Assembly (NCBI GenBank): GCA_012270695.1
Contig: JAAXHV010000292.1
Location: 1 to 9,024, forward strand
Length of the DNA stretch: 9,024 nucleotides
From: Gammaproteobacteria bacterium
GTDB taxonomy: Bacteria; Pseudomonadota; Gammaproteobacteria; Eutrophobiales; Eutrophobiaceae
Direction: 5' to 3'
The first letter of the stretch is position 1; every line of letters begins with the position of its first letter. The notes under the pieces are model-generated. The model was not told the origin of the DNA. It worked only from the letters and a program-made list of their open reading frames with translations, and made no database searches. This document shows, one piece after another, positions 1-6,731 of the stretch. A program made the position numbers and the translations under genes.

Positions 1-341
1 TGCGTCGCCGGGCTGCGGAAAGGTATGGCGCACTGCTCGAAGACCTTGTCGATGTCCCGGTAATCCATCAGGGGCGCGCCTCTGTCTGGGCACAATATAC
101 GGTAAAAACAAATGAACGTAATGCAACAGCGGAGAAATTAAGCCAGCAAGGTGTACCGACCGCGGTCTATTACCCCAAACCCCTGCACTTGCAAACTGCT
201 TACAAGGACTATCCGAGGGCGCCGGATTTATCCGTGTCCGAACGACTGGCGTCGGTGGTGTTGAGTCTGCCCATGCACCCCTACCTGGAGGAGGACGCGC
301 AAACCCGCATCGTCAATAGCGTTAGCCAGGTATTTCCCTGA
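1..341 (+). CDS. DegT/DnrJ/EryC1/StrS sugar aminotransferase, WbpE-like (3' end only)
   Basis: This is the C-terminal 112 residues of a PLP-dependent aminotransferase that acts on nucleotide-linked keto sugars. The first full codon is at position 3 and the TGA stop is at 339-341; the start and catalytic core lie to the left of the window. The visible part is the small C-terminal domain. A strand reading SVWAQYTV is followed by GVPTAVYYPKPLHLQTAY and then by VVLSLPMHPYL near the end. The pairing of PTAVYYPxPLHLQ with LSLPMHPYL is typical of the WbpE/WlbC branch, which aminates UDP-3-keto-GlcNAcA on the way to 2,3-diacetamido uronic acids. That branch assignment is from remembered family patterns and could be wrong in substrate; membership of the DegT fold family is firm. 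Its neighbour to the right is convergent with a 48-bp gap, so it ends its own transcription unit. I see no strong terminator hairpin in that gap. Confidence 0.88.
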   Translation, partial: RRRAAERYGALLEDLVDVPVIHQGRASVWAQYTVKTNERNATAEKLSQQGVPTAVYYPKPLHLQTAYKDYPRAPDLSVSERLASVVLSLPMHPYLEEDAQTRIVNSVSQVFP

Positions 342-389
342 CTACTGGAGTAAGGCATCACCTCAACCCGACACGAGGCACAGGGTCTT

Positions 390-1529
390 TCAGGTCGGCA
401 GCAGTTTTTTATAGAGCGAGACCAGTTTCTCGGCTTCGGATTCCCAGTTGTAGTATTTTTCAACTGCTTCACGGCCGCGCCGGCCCATGGCCTCTGCTTC
501 AACCGGGTGGTCGAGCAGCCACTGCATGGCCTCGGCGACGGCTCGGGGGTCCAGTGGGTTGACCAGCAAACCGCATCCCGCGTTGTCTACAATACGCCGC
601 CACAGGGGGAAATCAGATACGATAACCGGTAGACCCACGGACATATATTCGAACATTTTCGTGGGATAAGCATCCAGATATTTTTGCGTCGGATGCAAGA
701 TAACCAGCCCGCCCCGAACCCTGCCCAGTATCTCTGCCACCTGCTCCCGGTCAGCCCAGCCAAGGAACTCTACTCGTTGCCAACCGGCCAATGATTGAAT
801 TTCTGTCCGCAGGCTGGTCGGCTGGAAGGCGCCGGCGAGACAAAGCCGTGCGTCCTGTCCCTGTTTTCCGCTCGTGCAGCTTATCGCTGTTATCATTTCG
901 TGGATACCGCGTATCCTGGTTATCCCACCGATATAAGCAAAGTGTGGGGGCCGACTTTGATAGGGTTTATCCTCTGTCCTGACAAGCTCATCCAGGATGG
1001 GAAAGTTCTGAACCAATGTAGTCTTTCGAGGCGGAAAGCGCTCGGCGATTTTCGGTTCTGCCGGCACTATTGCATCAAATACGCGCGCGGCCAGCCATTC
1101 AATGACTGATACGGCCCAGGAGACCGGCTGTCTCGTGACTGCCGGCAGCCAGTACTTGGTTAACACCTGGCGCGGCAAGTCCTCGTGTACGTCGTAAACC
1201 ACCCGGTAACCGAAACACTTCAACACAAGCCCTAATGTGATCAGTTCCGGATCATGAAAATGCACCACCAGGGGCCGCAACCCATGCACCGCGCGCCACA
1301 TGCGCCGGACCCCCAACGTCATCCTTGCCAATCGTCCGGAGGCTGGTGGGCCGATATCGATTATGCGTATCTTGCCACCTGCTTCGCGGCAATCTCCTTT
1401 ACCGTCCTGGACGAATAATGCGACCGGTGCAGCAAAAGTCTTTGCCAGTGACCCTGCTTCTCTTACGTGAATCCGGGTGTCAGCGCGGGGATGGGCACTG
1501 GTTATATGGGCAATTTTTATCCGTTCCAT
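390..1529 (-). CDS. GT4-family glycosyltransferase (GT-B fold)
   Basis: A cytoplasmic retaining glycosyltransferase of 379 residues that probably adds one sugar of the polysaccharide repeat unit at the inner membrane. The N-terminal Rossmann half opens with MERIKIAHITSAHPRADTRI and carries VVHFHDPEL (88-96) and VVYDVHED (110-117), both common in polysaccharide-locus GT4 enzymes. The donor-binding half has FAYIGGITRIRGI (197-209) and the signature KMFEYMSVGLPVIVSDFPLW (291-310). The acidic pair of the E-x7-E motif appears as Asp286 and Glu294. The frame stays open to a GTG at 1613, but that would overlap wzx by 73 bp. The ATG at 1529 lies 11 bp after the wzx stop and begins right at the first beta strand, so I chose it, although it has no clear Shine-Dalgarno. 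It is the last gene of the wzy-wzx-GT operon. Donor and acceptor sugars cannot be read from the sequence. Confidence 0.9.
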   Translation of the reverse strand: MERIKIAHITSAHPRADTRIHVREAGSLAKTFAAPVALFVQDGKGDCREAGGKIRIIDIGPPASGRLARMTLGVRRMWRAVHGLRPLVVHFHDPELITLGLVLKCFGYRVVYDVHEDLPRQVLTKYWLPAVTRQPVSWAVSVIEWLAARVFDAIVPAEPKIAERFPPRKTTLVQNFPILDELVRTEDKPYQSRPPHFAYIGGITRIRGIHEMITAISCTSGKQGQDARLCLAGAFQPTSLRTEIQSLAGWQRVEFLGWADREQVAEILGRVRGGLVILHPTQKYLDAYPTKMFEYMSVGLPVIVSDFPLWRRIVDNAGCGLLVNPLDPRAVAEAMQWLLDHPVEAEAMGRRGREAVEKYYNWESEAEKLVSLYKKLLPT

Positions 1530-1540
1530 AGCGGTGTTGA

Positions 1541-2812
1541 CTATGCTGTCCGATTGCTTGCAATCGTACTCAACCTGAATGAACTCAATGCCTGCAACAG
1601 ATAGAACAGACACCCCGACACTGACAGGAAAATCACCAACAAGACCGGGTCCTGGTTAATCCACCCCAGGATCAGGGATAATATCACCATCAGCAAAAAC
1701 AACGACTGAAGCATTAAAACCAGCGCCAGTTTTTCTCTTATGAACAGAACGCCGCCCAAGGGAGCGCATACCAGCCTGAACAGCGCCATTGGCGCCAGTA
1801 TCGTTGCGTAGAGTCCCGCTTCACGCCACTCCTCACCGAAGACAAAGGCAAATATTTCCGCACCGAACAACATTAACAGCAGTGTCGGTGGTAACCCGAT
1901 CATAACCAGGGATGACAGGGTTTTGATGAAAACCGGCCTGCATGTGCCGTGTTCTTCCAGGCTTTCCATCGCCTTGTTCCTGAATACTTCCAGCATGGCT
2001 TCACCCAGCACCGAGATTGGCATCATCAGTATCCTGAACACCAGAAAATACAGGCCGGCGACAGCGCTGCTGAATATCGCCGGGATGATAAGGTAGGGCA
2101 TTTGCAGCGACAGTATATTCAACAGGCTTGCCGGCGACCCCAAAAACGGGAATTTTCTGTATCTCCTGATCAGCGCATATTGTTTAACCCGGTTGAACCC
2201 GGGTAGTTTTACACTGTGTTTTATTCTGCGGAAGATTAAAACCAGCGACACCGCCCTGCCCAGGCAGTCCGCCAAAGCCAGTCCTGGGACGATTTTCGTG
2301 GCAACCCCGACAACTACCTGGAGGGCAGATATTGAGCCGCTCTGGATAACCCGCGTCTGACTCATCAGTTCATAGTGTTTCTTCCTGTTCAGCCAGTGCA
2401 ACAAAACCTTATAAACGGAAAAAAGAAAAATGCTGAATGGCACGATATACAGCCAGCTCTTGATTTCAGGCTGCCCCGTAAGTTCAGCAATCTGCTGCCC
2501 CCAGATAACAATCACGAAAAGAGTCAGGATGCTGAATACGCCCGAGATGGCAAAGCTGACCAGTGACAACCGTAGCGCCTCGCTGTCTTTTCTGGCAATC
2601 AGCACAGCCATTTCAAGTCGTCCGGTTGCGATCATGGTCCCAATGGAGATCAAAGCCATATAAACGGCAAATAAACCGAATTCAGCTGGGGAGTAAATTC
2701 GCGTCAGGACCGGCGTGATAACGACCGGAATGGCTTGCGCGACCGTCGTGCCCGACATTAAGGTCAATACGTCGCGCGCGTATTCCGATTTAACCCGCGG
2801 GTTGGGAAGCAC
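1541..2812 (-). CDS. wzx: Wzx-type oligosaccharide flippase (polysaccharide synthase family, MOP superfamily)
   Basis: An inner-membrane protein of 423 residues, the usual size for Wzx, that moves the undecaprenyl-linked repeat unit from the cytoplasmic to the periplasmic face. About twelve hydrophobic segments are visible. Family marks are the N-terminal ARDVLTLMSGTTVAQAIPVV (12-31) leading to TPVLTRIYSPAEFGLFAVY (33-51), the RLEMAVLIA stretch (65-73), the charged loop RRYRKFPFLGSPASLLN (216-232) followed by LQMPYLIIP, and a GEEWREAGLYATILAPM stretch (326-342). The start is GTG at 2812, 27 bp after the wzy stop, with only a weak AGG about 10 bases upstream. The conserved residues from about 12 onward rule out a much later start. 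It is the middle gene of a minus-strand operon. Flippase identity is firm at the superfamily level; the transported glycan is unknown. Confidence 0.9.
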   Translation of the reverse strand: MLPNPRVKSEYARDVLTLMSGTTVAQAIPVVITPVLTRIYSPAEFGLFAVYMALISIGTMIATGRLEMAVLIARKDSEALRLSLVSFAISGVFSILTLFVIVIWGQQIAELTGQPEIKSWLYIVPFSIFLFSVYKVLLHWLNRKKHYELMSQTRVIQSGSISALQVVVGVATKIVPGLALADCLGRAVSLVLIFRRIKHSVKLPGFNRVKQYALIRRYRKFPFLGSPASLLNILSLQMPYLIIPAIFSSAVAGLYFLVFRILMMPISVLGEAMLEVFRNKAMESLEEHGTCRPVFIKTLSSLVMIGLPPTLLLMLFGAEIFAFVFGEEWREAGLYATILAPMALFRLVCAPLGGVLFIREKLALVLMLQSLFLLMVILSLILGWINQDPVLLVIFLSVSGCLFYLLQALSSFRLSTIASNRTA

Positions 2813-2839
2813 TCAAATGATACCTGTCGTATAGGGAAT

Positions 2840-4216
2840 TCAACTTCGGTGGCTTGCCGAATTGACCAATGCCTGGGCGAGGACTCCCCAGCCCAGCGCA
2901 GGCAGGGGCCAATAGACCGATTTGGCAGCGACAACCAGCAGCAAGCACACAAAATTAATCATCAATGCAAAGGTCCAGAGCGGCGTATCCTGTTGTTGCA
3001 AGACAACTTTCCAGGCCGGGATGGAGAGACCGACCAGGGTCAGGGAGGCGTACATAAGAAAACCCACGAGACCGTAAGTGACCCAGGCTGACAAGGCGTT
3101 GTGCGCATATCTGCCGGTGTGGTTTCCGGTAACGTGTCCGCCAAAGTTGCCGAGCAGCGGCTGTTCGGCAATCTGCTCGAGGGCAACCTGCTGTAGATAC
3201 TGCCTGCTTATCCAGGATTTTGAGGAAGTAAGATCAAGCGCTTGAACGATACGGTGGGGGTGGGGCGACTTGGCAGGGGGGGGCGCGGGAGCAGGAGCTG
3301 CCAGAGACTCATCTGCGGCCGGGGCGCTGGCAGGCTTACCGGAGTTGGCGGCTTTGTCTGCTTCTTCAGAGGACGGAAGCTCGATAAATGCCAGCAGGCG
3401 AGCTGGTGCCTCAGGTTTGGCCAGCACCACCAGTTCCAGGCACAAAAGTGCGAGAATCAGGAAATACCTCGGGTTTTTTATCCCCAGAATGACACATAAA
3501 CCCACAGACAAAGCCAGGAAGGCGTAGAAATCCGAGCGGCTTGCCAACAGGAACAGGACAAAAACGCCGGCAAGGATAAAGAAAGCTCTAGCCTTGAGCG
3601 TAGTGAAGACCGCCAGCAGGAACAACAGGGTAATCAAGGCACTACGGGCATATCCCTGGTAGGTGGAGACGTCGGTTGTGTTTCCATAAACACTGCGGGC
3701 AATATAGATATCAGCGCCGGTGCTGATTGAGAAATTCACCAGGAAGGCCAGGATAATGAGGCAACTGATGAAAAATGACCAGCGCAGGAAGCTGGCTTCC
3801 AGGGGCAGCAGTAAGCCGATAAGAAACAGGCAGGACCAGAGGATGATCGTCTCTACGGATTGCAAACTGGCCTTTGTTATATAATCACCATCAAGAAGCA
3901 AATAATGGGCAAGCGTCCAGGCCGAGGTATACAATAAAAATGCCAGGACAAATAAGACATAATAGTTTTTCGCGACCTGGGCCAGCCAATCCGTATTCCA
4001 GGCTAGTAGCGCCAGGAATACCAGGAGCGTCCCGAGCGAGACGTAACCAAACAATCCGCCGGCAAAAGGCGGAATAATGTCCATGGCCACAAGCTGATGG
4101 TAGAACAGAAAACCGGGGAATAGTAAAAAGAAACCGGCAACCGCAATGATTGATACAACGGTCCCGGGCTTGCCGGAATGATCCAGGTGGTTGCTGAATA
4201 TAGCGTCAGGTCGCAT
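2840..4216 (-). CDS. wzy: Wzy-type O-antigen/capsule polymerase (polytopic membrane protein)
   Basis: A polytopic inner-membrane protein, 458 residues from the ATG at 4216. It probably joins repeat units on undecaprenyl pyrophosphate in the periplasm. About twelve membrane segments are visible, roughly at 20-40, 52-72, 83-104, 121-138, 145-163, 191-206, 210-225, 229-245, 250-265, 374-397, 414-431 and 436-451. As in the Wzy/WaaL fold, there is one large predicted periplasmic loop (266-373), ending in NHTGRYAHNALSAW with the AHN motif at 371-373. LLASRSDFYAF (223-233) matches the common SRS/SRT motif. Residues 282-323 of the loop are an unusual Ala/Pro/Ser-rich insert. The frame continues to a TTG at 4237, adding seven residues; I prefer the ATG, which has a weak GGA 8 bases upstream. 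The family is divergent, so an O-antigen ligase is possible, but the position beside wzx favours polymerase. It is the first gene of its operon. Confidence 0.82.
   Translation of the reverse strand: MRPDAIFSNHLDHSGKPGTVVSIIAVAGFFLLFPGFLFYHQLVAMDIIPPFAGGLFGYVSLGTLLVFLALLAWNTDWLAQVAKNYYVLFVLAFLLYTSAWTLAHYLLLDGDYITKASLQSVETIILWSCLFLIGLLLPLEASFLRWSFFISCLIILAFLVNFSISTGADIYIARSVYGNTTDVSTYQGYARSALITLLFLLAVFTTLKARAFFILAGVFVLFLLASRSDFYAFLALSVGLCVILGIKNPRYFLILALLCLELVVLAKPEAPARLLAFIELPSSEEADKAANSGKPASAPAADESLAAPAPAPPPAKSPHPHRIVQALDLTSSKSWISRQYLQQVALEQIAEQPLLGNFGGHVTGNHTGRYAHNALSAWVTYGLVGFLMYASLTLVGLSIPAWKVVLQQQDTPLWTFALMINFVCLLLVVAAKSVYWPLPALGWGVLAQALVNSASHRS
3276..3283. repeat. G8/C8 homopolymer run inside wzy
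   Basis: The plus strand reads eight consecutive G residues, so the wzy coding strand reads eight C. The run encodes the prolines of APAPPPAK in the Ala/Pro-rich part of the predicted periplasmic loop. Nearby are further G runs at 3256-3260, 3262-3265 and 3287-3289, making 3256-3289 strongly G-rich on the template strand. Gain or loss of one base would shift the frame before the last three membrane segments. Runs of this length are known phase-variation sites in surface-glycan genes of other bacteria; whether this one varies is not visible from a single sequence. Confidence 0.6.
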
Positions 4217-4311
4217 CAGGTTGTTCCGGATAGACAAGTAATTTCAGTCATGGCCAAAAGTCCCAAAAACCCTTAGTGGGAGCTTTTGGTAGCGCAACGT
4301 CATTATAAATC
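4217..4311. promoter_or_regulatory. Divergent intergenic region between wzy and the WbuB-like gene
   Basis: These 95 bp separate two divergently read genes and should hold promoters or leaders for both. On the minus strand a perfect TATAAT hexamer lies at 4307-4302, but I find no good -35 at 16-18 bp; if used, it would give wzy a leader of about 80 nt containing the hairpin described separately. On the plus strand TATAAA at 4304-4309 is only two bases from the ATG at 4312, too close to serve that start. GGTAGCG at 4288-4294 resembles the core of the ops element (GGCGGTAGCGT) that recruits RfaH to polysaccharide operons, but the three bases before it do not match. Promoter calls here are weak. 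Confidence 0.35.
4254..4289. repeat. Imperfect inverted repeat (12-bp stem) between divergent genes
   Basis: The left arm CCAAAAGTCCCA (4254-4265) pairs with TGGGAGCTTTTGG (4277-4289), leaving one unpaired base in the right arm and an 11-base loop (4266-4276). A G-T pair could extend the stem by one. Neither strand has a T run after the stem, so it is not an ordinary intrinsic terminator. It would sit in the 5' leader of either divergent transcript and ends 22 bases before the ATG at 4312. It could be a leader hairpin, a dyad operator, or the remnant of a small repeat element; the sequence alone does not decide. Confidence 0.6.
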
Positions 4312-5541
4312 ATGCTTGGCAAATCTGTATGGATTATCAACCACTATGCCCAGTCACCTGCCGGGTCGGGAGGCACGCGGCATTTTGACCTGGCAAAGCG
4401 CCTGCATGAGCTTGGCTGGAAAACCTGGATATTCGCTGCCAGTGTTGAGTTGAATACCCAAAGACAAAGGTTGGGCCGAGAGGAGCGCCTCAGGTCTGAA
4501 ATCCATGCTGGCGTTCATTTCCGCTGGCTGAAAACCCCTCCGTATCAAGGCAGCGGGTTTGGGCGTATCATCAATATGATGGTATTTTCATGGAAGATTC
4601 TCAGCAAAACCGCGACAAAAGACCTGGAACAACCTGCTGTGATCATCGGTTCAACCGTGCATCCGCTGGCTGCAGCCGCCGCCGTCCTGTTGGCGAAACG
4701 TCACAAAGTCCCGTTTATTTTTGAAGTGCGCGACATCTGGCCGGAGACCCTGGTTGCGTTGGGCCATACTCGCCGGCACAGCCCTGTTGCTGTTTTGCTT
4801 GGAATGCTGGAAAAATGGTTGTGCCGGCAGGCGCACTGCATCATTTCAGTTATTCCGGCATACGAGCATTACCTGAGGGAACGCAATATCAAGGCGCCCC
4901 AGGTTATACATATACCCAATGGCGTCGACCTGGACAACATTGGCAACGTCGTTCCCTATAACAAACGGGACCCGTTTCGGCTTACCTACCTGGGCGCCCA
5001 TGGCACGGCAAATGATCTGATGACCTTGCTTCGGGCTATGGAGATGATTGAGCTGGAGTACCAGTATGCCGCAATAGAATGCCACCTTATTGGCGCCGGT
5101 CCCATGAAGCCGGAACTGGTGGATTATTGTGCCGCGAGGAGCTTGCAACAGGTATTTTTTCATGGTCCCGTTGCCAAGAGCGACATCGTCGCCACGGCAG
5201 CGAATACGGAAGCGTTTGTTTTATGCGCTAGAAAACTGCCATCGCTGTACAAATATGGAATAAGTATGAATAAGATTCCAGATTACATGGCAATGGGCCG
5301 TCCTGTTATTATCGCACTGGAAGCCGCCAATAACCCCATCCTGGACGCGCAAGCCGGGATTTGTGTAAGGCCGCAATGTCCTGAACAACTGGCAAACGCT
5401 ATAATCAGGATGGCGGGAATGAGTGAGGCGGAGCTGCGCGAGATGGGATTGCGGGGGCGCCAATATGTTGAACAGAAGCACAATATGAAAACTCTGGCAA
5501 AACGTTTGGCTGACGTTATGGACCAGTGTCTGGAGGATTAG
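4312..5541 (+). CDS. WbuB-type GT4 glycosyltransferase
   Basis: A cytoplasmic GT-B glycosyltransferase of 409 residues. It resembles the WbuB branch, whose known members transfer N-acetylfucosamine-type amino sugars; the sugar used here is not known. The N-terminus reads SVWIINHYAQSPAGSGGTRHFDLAKRL (5-31), with the Gly-rich loop and Arg typical of this branch. FIFEVRDIWPETLVALG (135-151) is the strongest family mark. IPNGVDLDNI (201-210) precedes the linker, YLGAHGTANDL (226-236) starts the donor-binding half, and the signature region is YKYGISMNKIPDYMAMGRPVI (313-333), where most relatives have SPNK. The length is normal. The ATG start at 4312 sits just before the first beta strand but has no recognisable Shine-Dalgarno. 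It is alone on its strand between two divergent or convergent neighbours. Its TAG stop shares four bases with the TAA stop of the opposing ATPase gene. Confidence 0.92.
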   Translation: MLGKSVWIINHYAQSPAGSGGTRHFDLAKRLHELGWKTWIFAASVELNTQRQRLGREERLRSEIHAGVHFRWLKTPPYQGSGFGRIINMMVFSWKILSKTATKDLEQPAVIIGSTVHPLAAAAAVLLAKRHKVPFIFEVRDIWPETLVALGHTRRHSPVAVLLGMLEKWLCRQAHCIISVIPAYEHYLRERNIKAPQVIHIPNGVDLDNIGNVVPYNKRDPFRLTYLGAHGTANDLMTLLRAMEMIELEYQYAAIECHLIGAGPMKPELVDYCAARSLQQVFFHGPVAKSDIVATAANTEAFVLCARKLPSLYKYGISMNKIPDYMAMGRPVIIALEAANNPILDAQAGICVRPQCPEQLANAIIRMAGMSEAELREMGLRGRQYVEQKHNMKTLAKRLADVMDQCLED

Positions 5542-6731
5542 GCAGAAATAAGCGTGTGCGCTTGAGTTGCTTTCTTCTCTATCTTCAGCACGTGGCTCAT
5601 CAGAGAGGGAATTCCTGCATGCCAGATGGCTTCGGATGTTGGCGGACGCCAGACGTAACCAAACCCGGCCAGGGCGCGGCGTTTTGCCGTGATCAAGGTA
5701 CGCCTCTCTGATTTCTTCTCCGGCAGCTCGCCTTCGGCTTGCAGGTGCGCCGCAATGACTTCATTCAGCAGGTGCTCATCCAGTGCCTCCAGATCGTCAT
5801 ACTTAAGTGACACGTCGGCTGCCAGGGGCTGCAAACCAGCGTCTTCTATCTCTTCACGCACCGGTTCGTAGTAGGCGACCCTTTCCGCCTTAAACACCGG
5901 CAGCGCTTCTTCCAGGATATCGGCGTCAATCCGGCGAAGCGAACCAGTCAGCTCCTCTTGACCCTGCAAGACGTCTGTTAGCGCCTTGCCCCAACGTTGT
6001 AGGAAGTACGGGTAACGCTGGCTCTCCTCGATGACTGTCCCCAGGACGTCTTCATCCACCTCGATTCCGTGTTCCCGGAAGGGCTCCAGCAGTGCGTTCC
6101 TCGCTCCTGCCTCTTCCAGCAGACCAATGCCCAGCTTGTCTGAACGGTTCCAGAAAGAGGCACTCATGCCACTGAGCCGGTATTGCAGACCCGGCGTCCC
6201 CCCCAGGATCAACAGGAACGGGGCTTTGGCGCGTACTTTCTGGCTGGTGTTCAGTAGTATCTGTCCTACTTCCGGCGTCAGTGTGTGTGCCTCGTCCAAC
6301 AGTACCGCCAACGGACGCTTACGACAGCGGGCAATCAGCAGGTCCGTCAGTGTGCCCGGGTTATTGTCCAAATGCCACTTGAAACTTACTATCCTGGCGT
6401 TGGCCTCGACCTCATCGGGCAGGCGTCCCCAGTGCTTGGGTGGAGCAAGTCTGTTGGCCAGATTATCCAGAGTTTTAACTTCATCCGGTGTCAGCCAGAC
6501 CGCGTCCAACGTTTCATCCTGCTCGCATTGCGCTTCGAACCAGCGCATGAGGACAGTTTTACCGTTGCCGCGAGGGCCAATAACGATGACATTCCCGGCT
6601 GCGCCCTCTCCATCCCGCAACAGGTCCAGTGGTTCACGCAGCGCTTGCTTTTCCATCTCGCGCCCCGCCAGATAAGGTGGTTCCCCTCCATCACTCGGTT
6701 TGAACTTCGGATAGGTCAATCTGCCGCTCAT
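5538..6731 (-). CDS. AAA/ORC1-like P-loop ATPase of unknown role
   Basis: A cytoplasmic ATPase of 397 residues from the ATG at 6731. It starts MSGRLTYPKFKPSDGGEPPYLAGRE, the N-terminal lead-in common in AAA_16 or STAND-like ATPases. Walker A is GPRGNGKT (52-59), Walker B is LAVLLDEAH (141-149), and LILGGTPG (174-181) looks like a sensor-1 strand. YPYFLQRWGK (240-249) matches the lid-region pattern of ORC1/archaeal-type AAA ATPases. The last 60 residues (TLITAKRRALAGFGY, then WHAGIPSLMSHVL) look like a small winged-helix module. There is no membrane segment or signal peptide. The frame extends to a TTG at 6764; I prefer the ATG because the family-like sequence starts there, although no Shine-Dalgarno precedes either. 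None of this points to glycan synthesis. It lies antisense to both flanking polysaccharide genes and ends in a 4-bp stop overlap with the WbuB-like gene. Function unknown. Confidence 0.88.
   Translation of the reverse strand: MSGRLTYPKFKPSDGGEPPYLAGREMEKQALREPLDLLRDGEGAAGNVIVIGPRGNGKTVLMRWFEAQCEQDETLDAVWLTPDEVKTLDNLANRLAPPKHWGRLPDEVEANARIVSFKWHLDNNPGTLTDLLIARCRKRPLAVLLDEAHTLTPEVGQILLNTSQKVRAKAPFLLILGGTPGLQYRLSGMSASFWNRSDKLGIGLLEEAGARNALLEPFREHGIEVDEDVLGTVIEESQRYPYFLQRWGKALTDVLQGQEELTGSLRRIDADILEEALPVFKAERVAYYEPVREEIEDAGLQPLAADVSLKYDDLEALDEHLLNEVIAAHLQAEGELPEKKSERRTLITAKRRALAGFGYVWRPPTSEAIWHAGIPSLMSHVLKIEKKATQAHTLISA

Noticed and set aside
342..410. Possible terminator between the convergent genes (CCGAC at 368-372 with GTCGG at 394-398, then a T run at 405-410)
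   Set aside because: The stem is only five pairs with a loop of about 20 bases and the T run is not adjacent, so it is not a credible intrinsic terminator.
1530..1613. N-terminal extension of the minus-strand GT4 gene to a GTG at 1613
   Set aside because: It would overlap wzx by 73 bp and adds 28 residues ahead of the usual first beta strand. The ATG at 1529 fits the operon spacing and the family.
4217..4237. TTG start for wzy at 4237
   Set aside because: There is no Shine-Dalgarno before it and it adds only seven polar residues. The ATG at 4216 is the simpler choice, though the difference is small.
4304..4309. TATAAA as a plus-strand -10 for the WbuB-like gene
   Set aside because: It ends two bases before the ATG, so transcription would start inside the coding sequence.
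5550..5563. Small hairpin AAGCG-TGTG-CGCTT after the WbuB-like gene
   Set aside because: The five-pair stem is followed only by a mixed pyrimidine stretch, and it lies within the ATPase coding sequence; too weak to call a terminator.
6031..6675. Plus-strand open frame of 214 codons within the ATPase region
   Set aside because: It is Ser/Arg-rich, without motifs, and lies opposite the Walker motifs of a well-supported ATPase gene.
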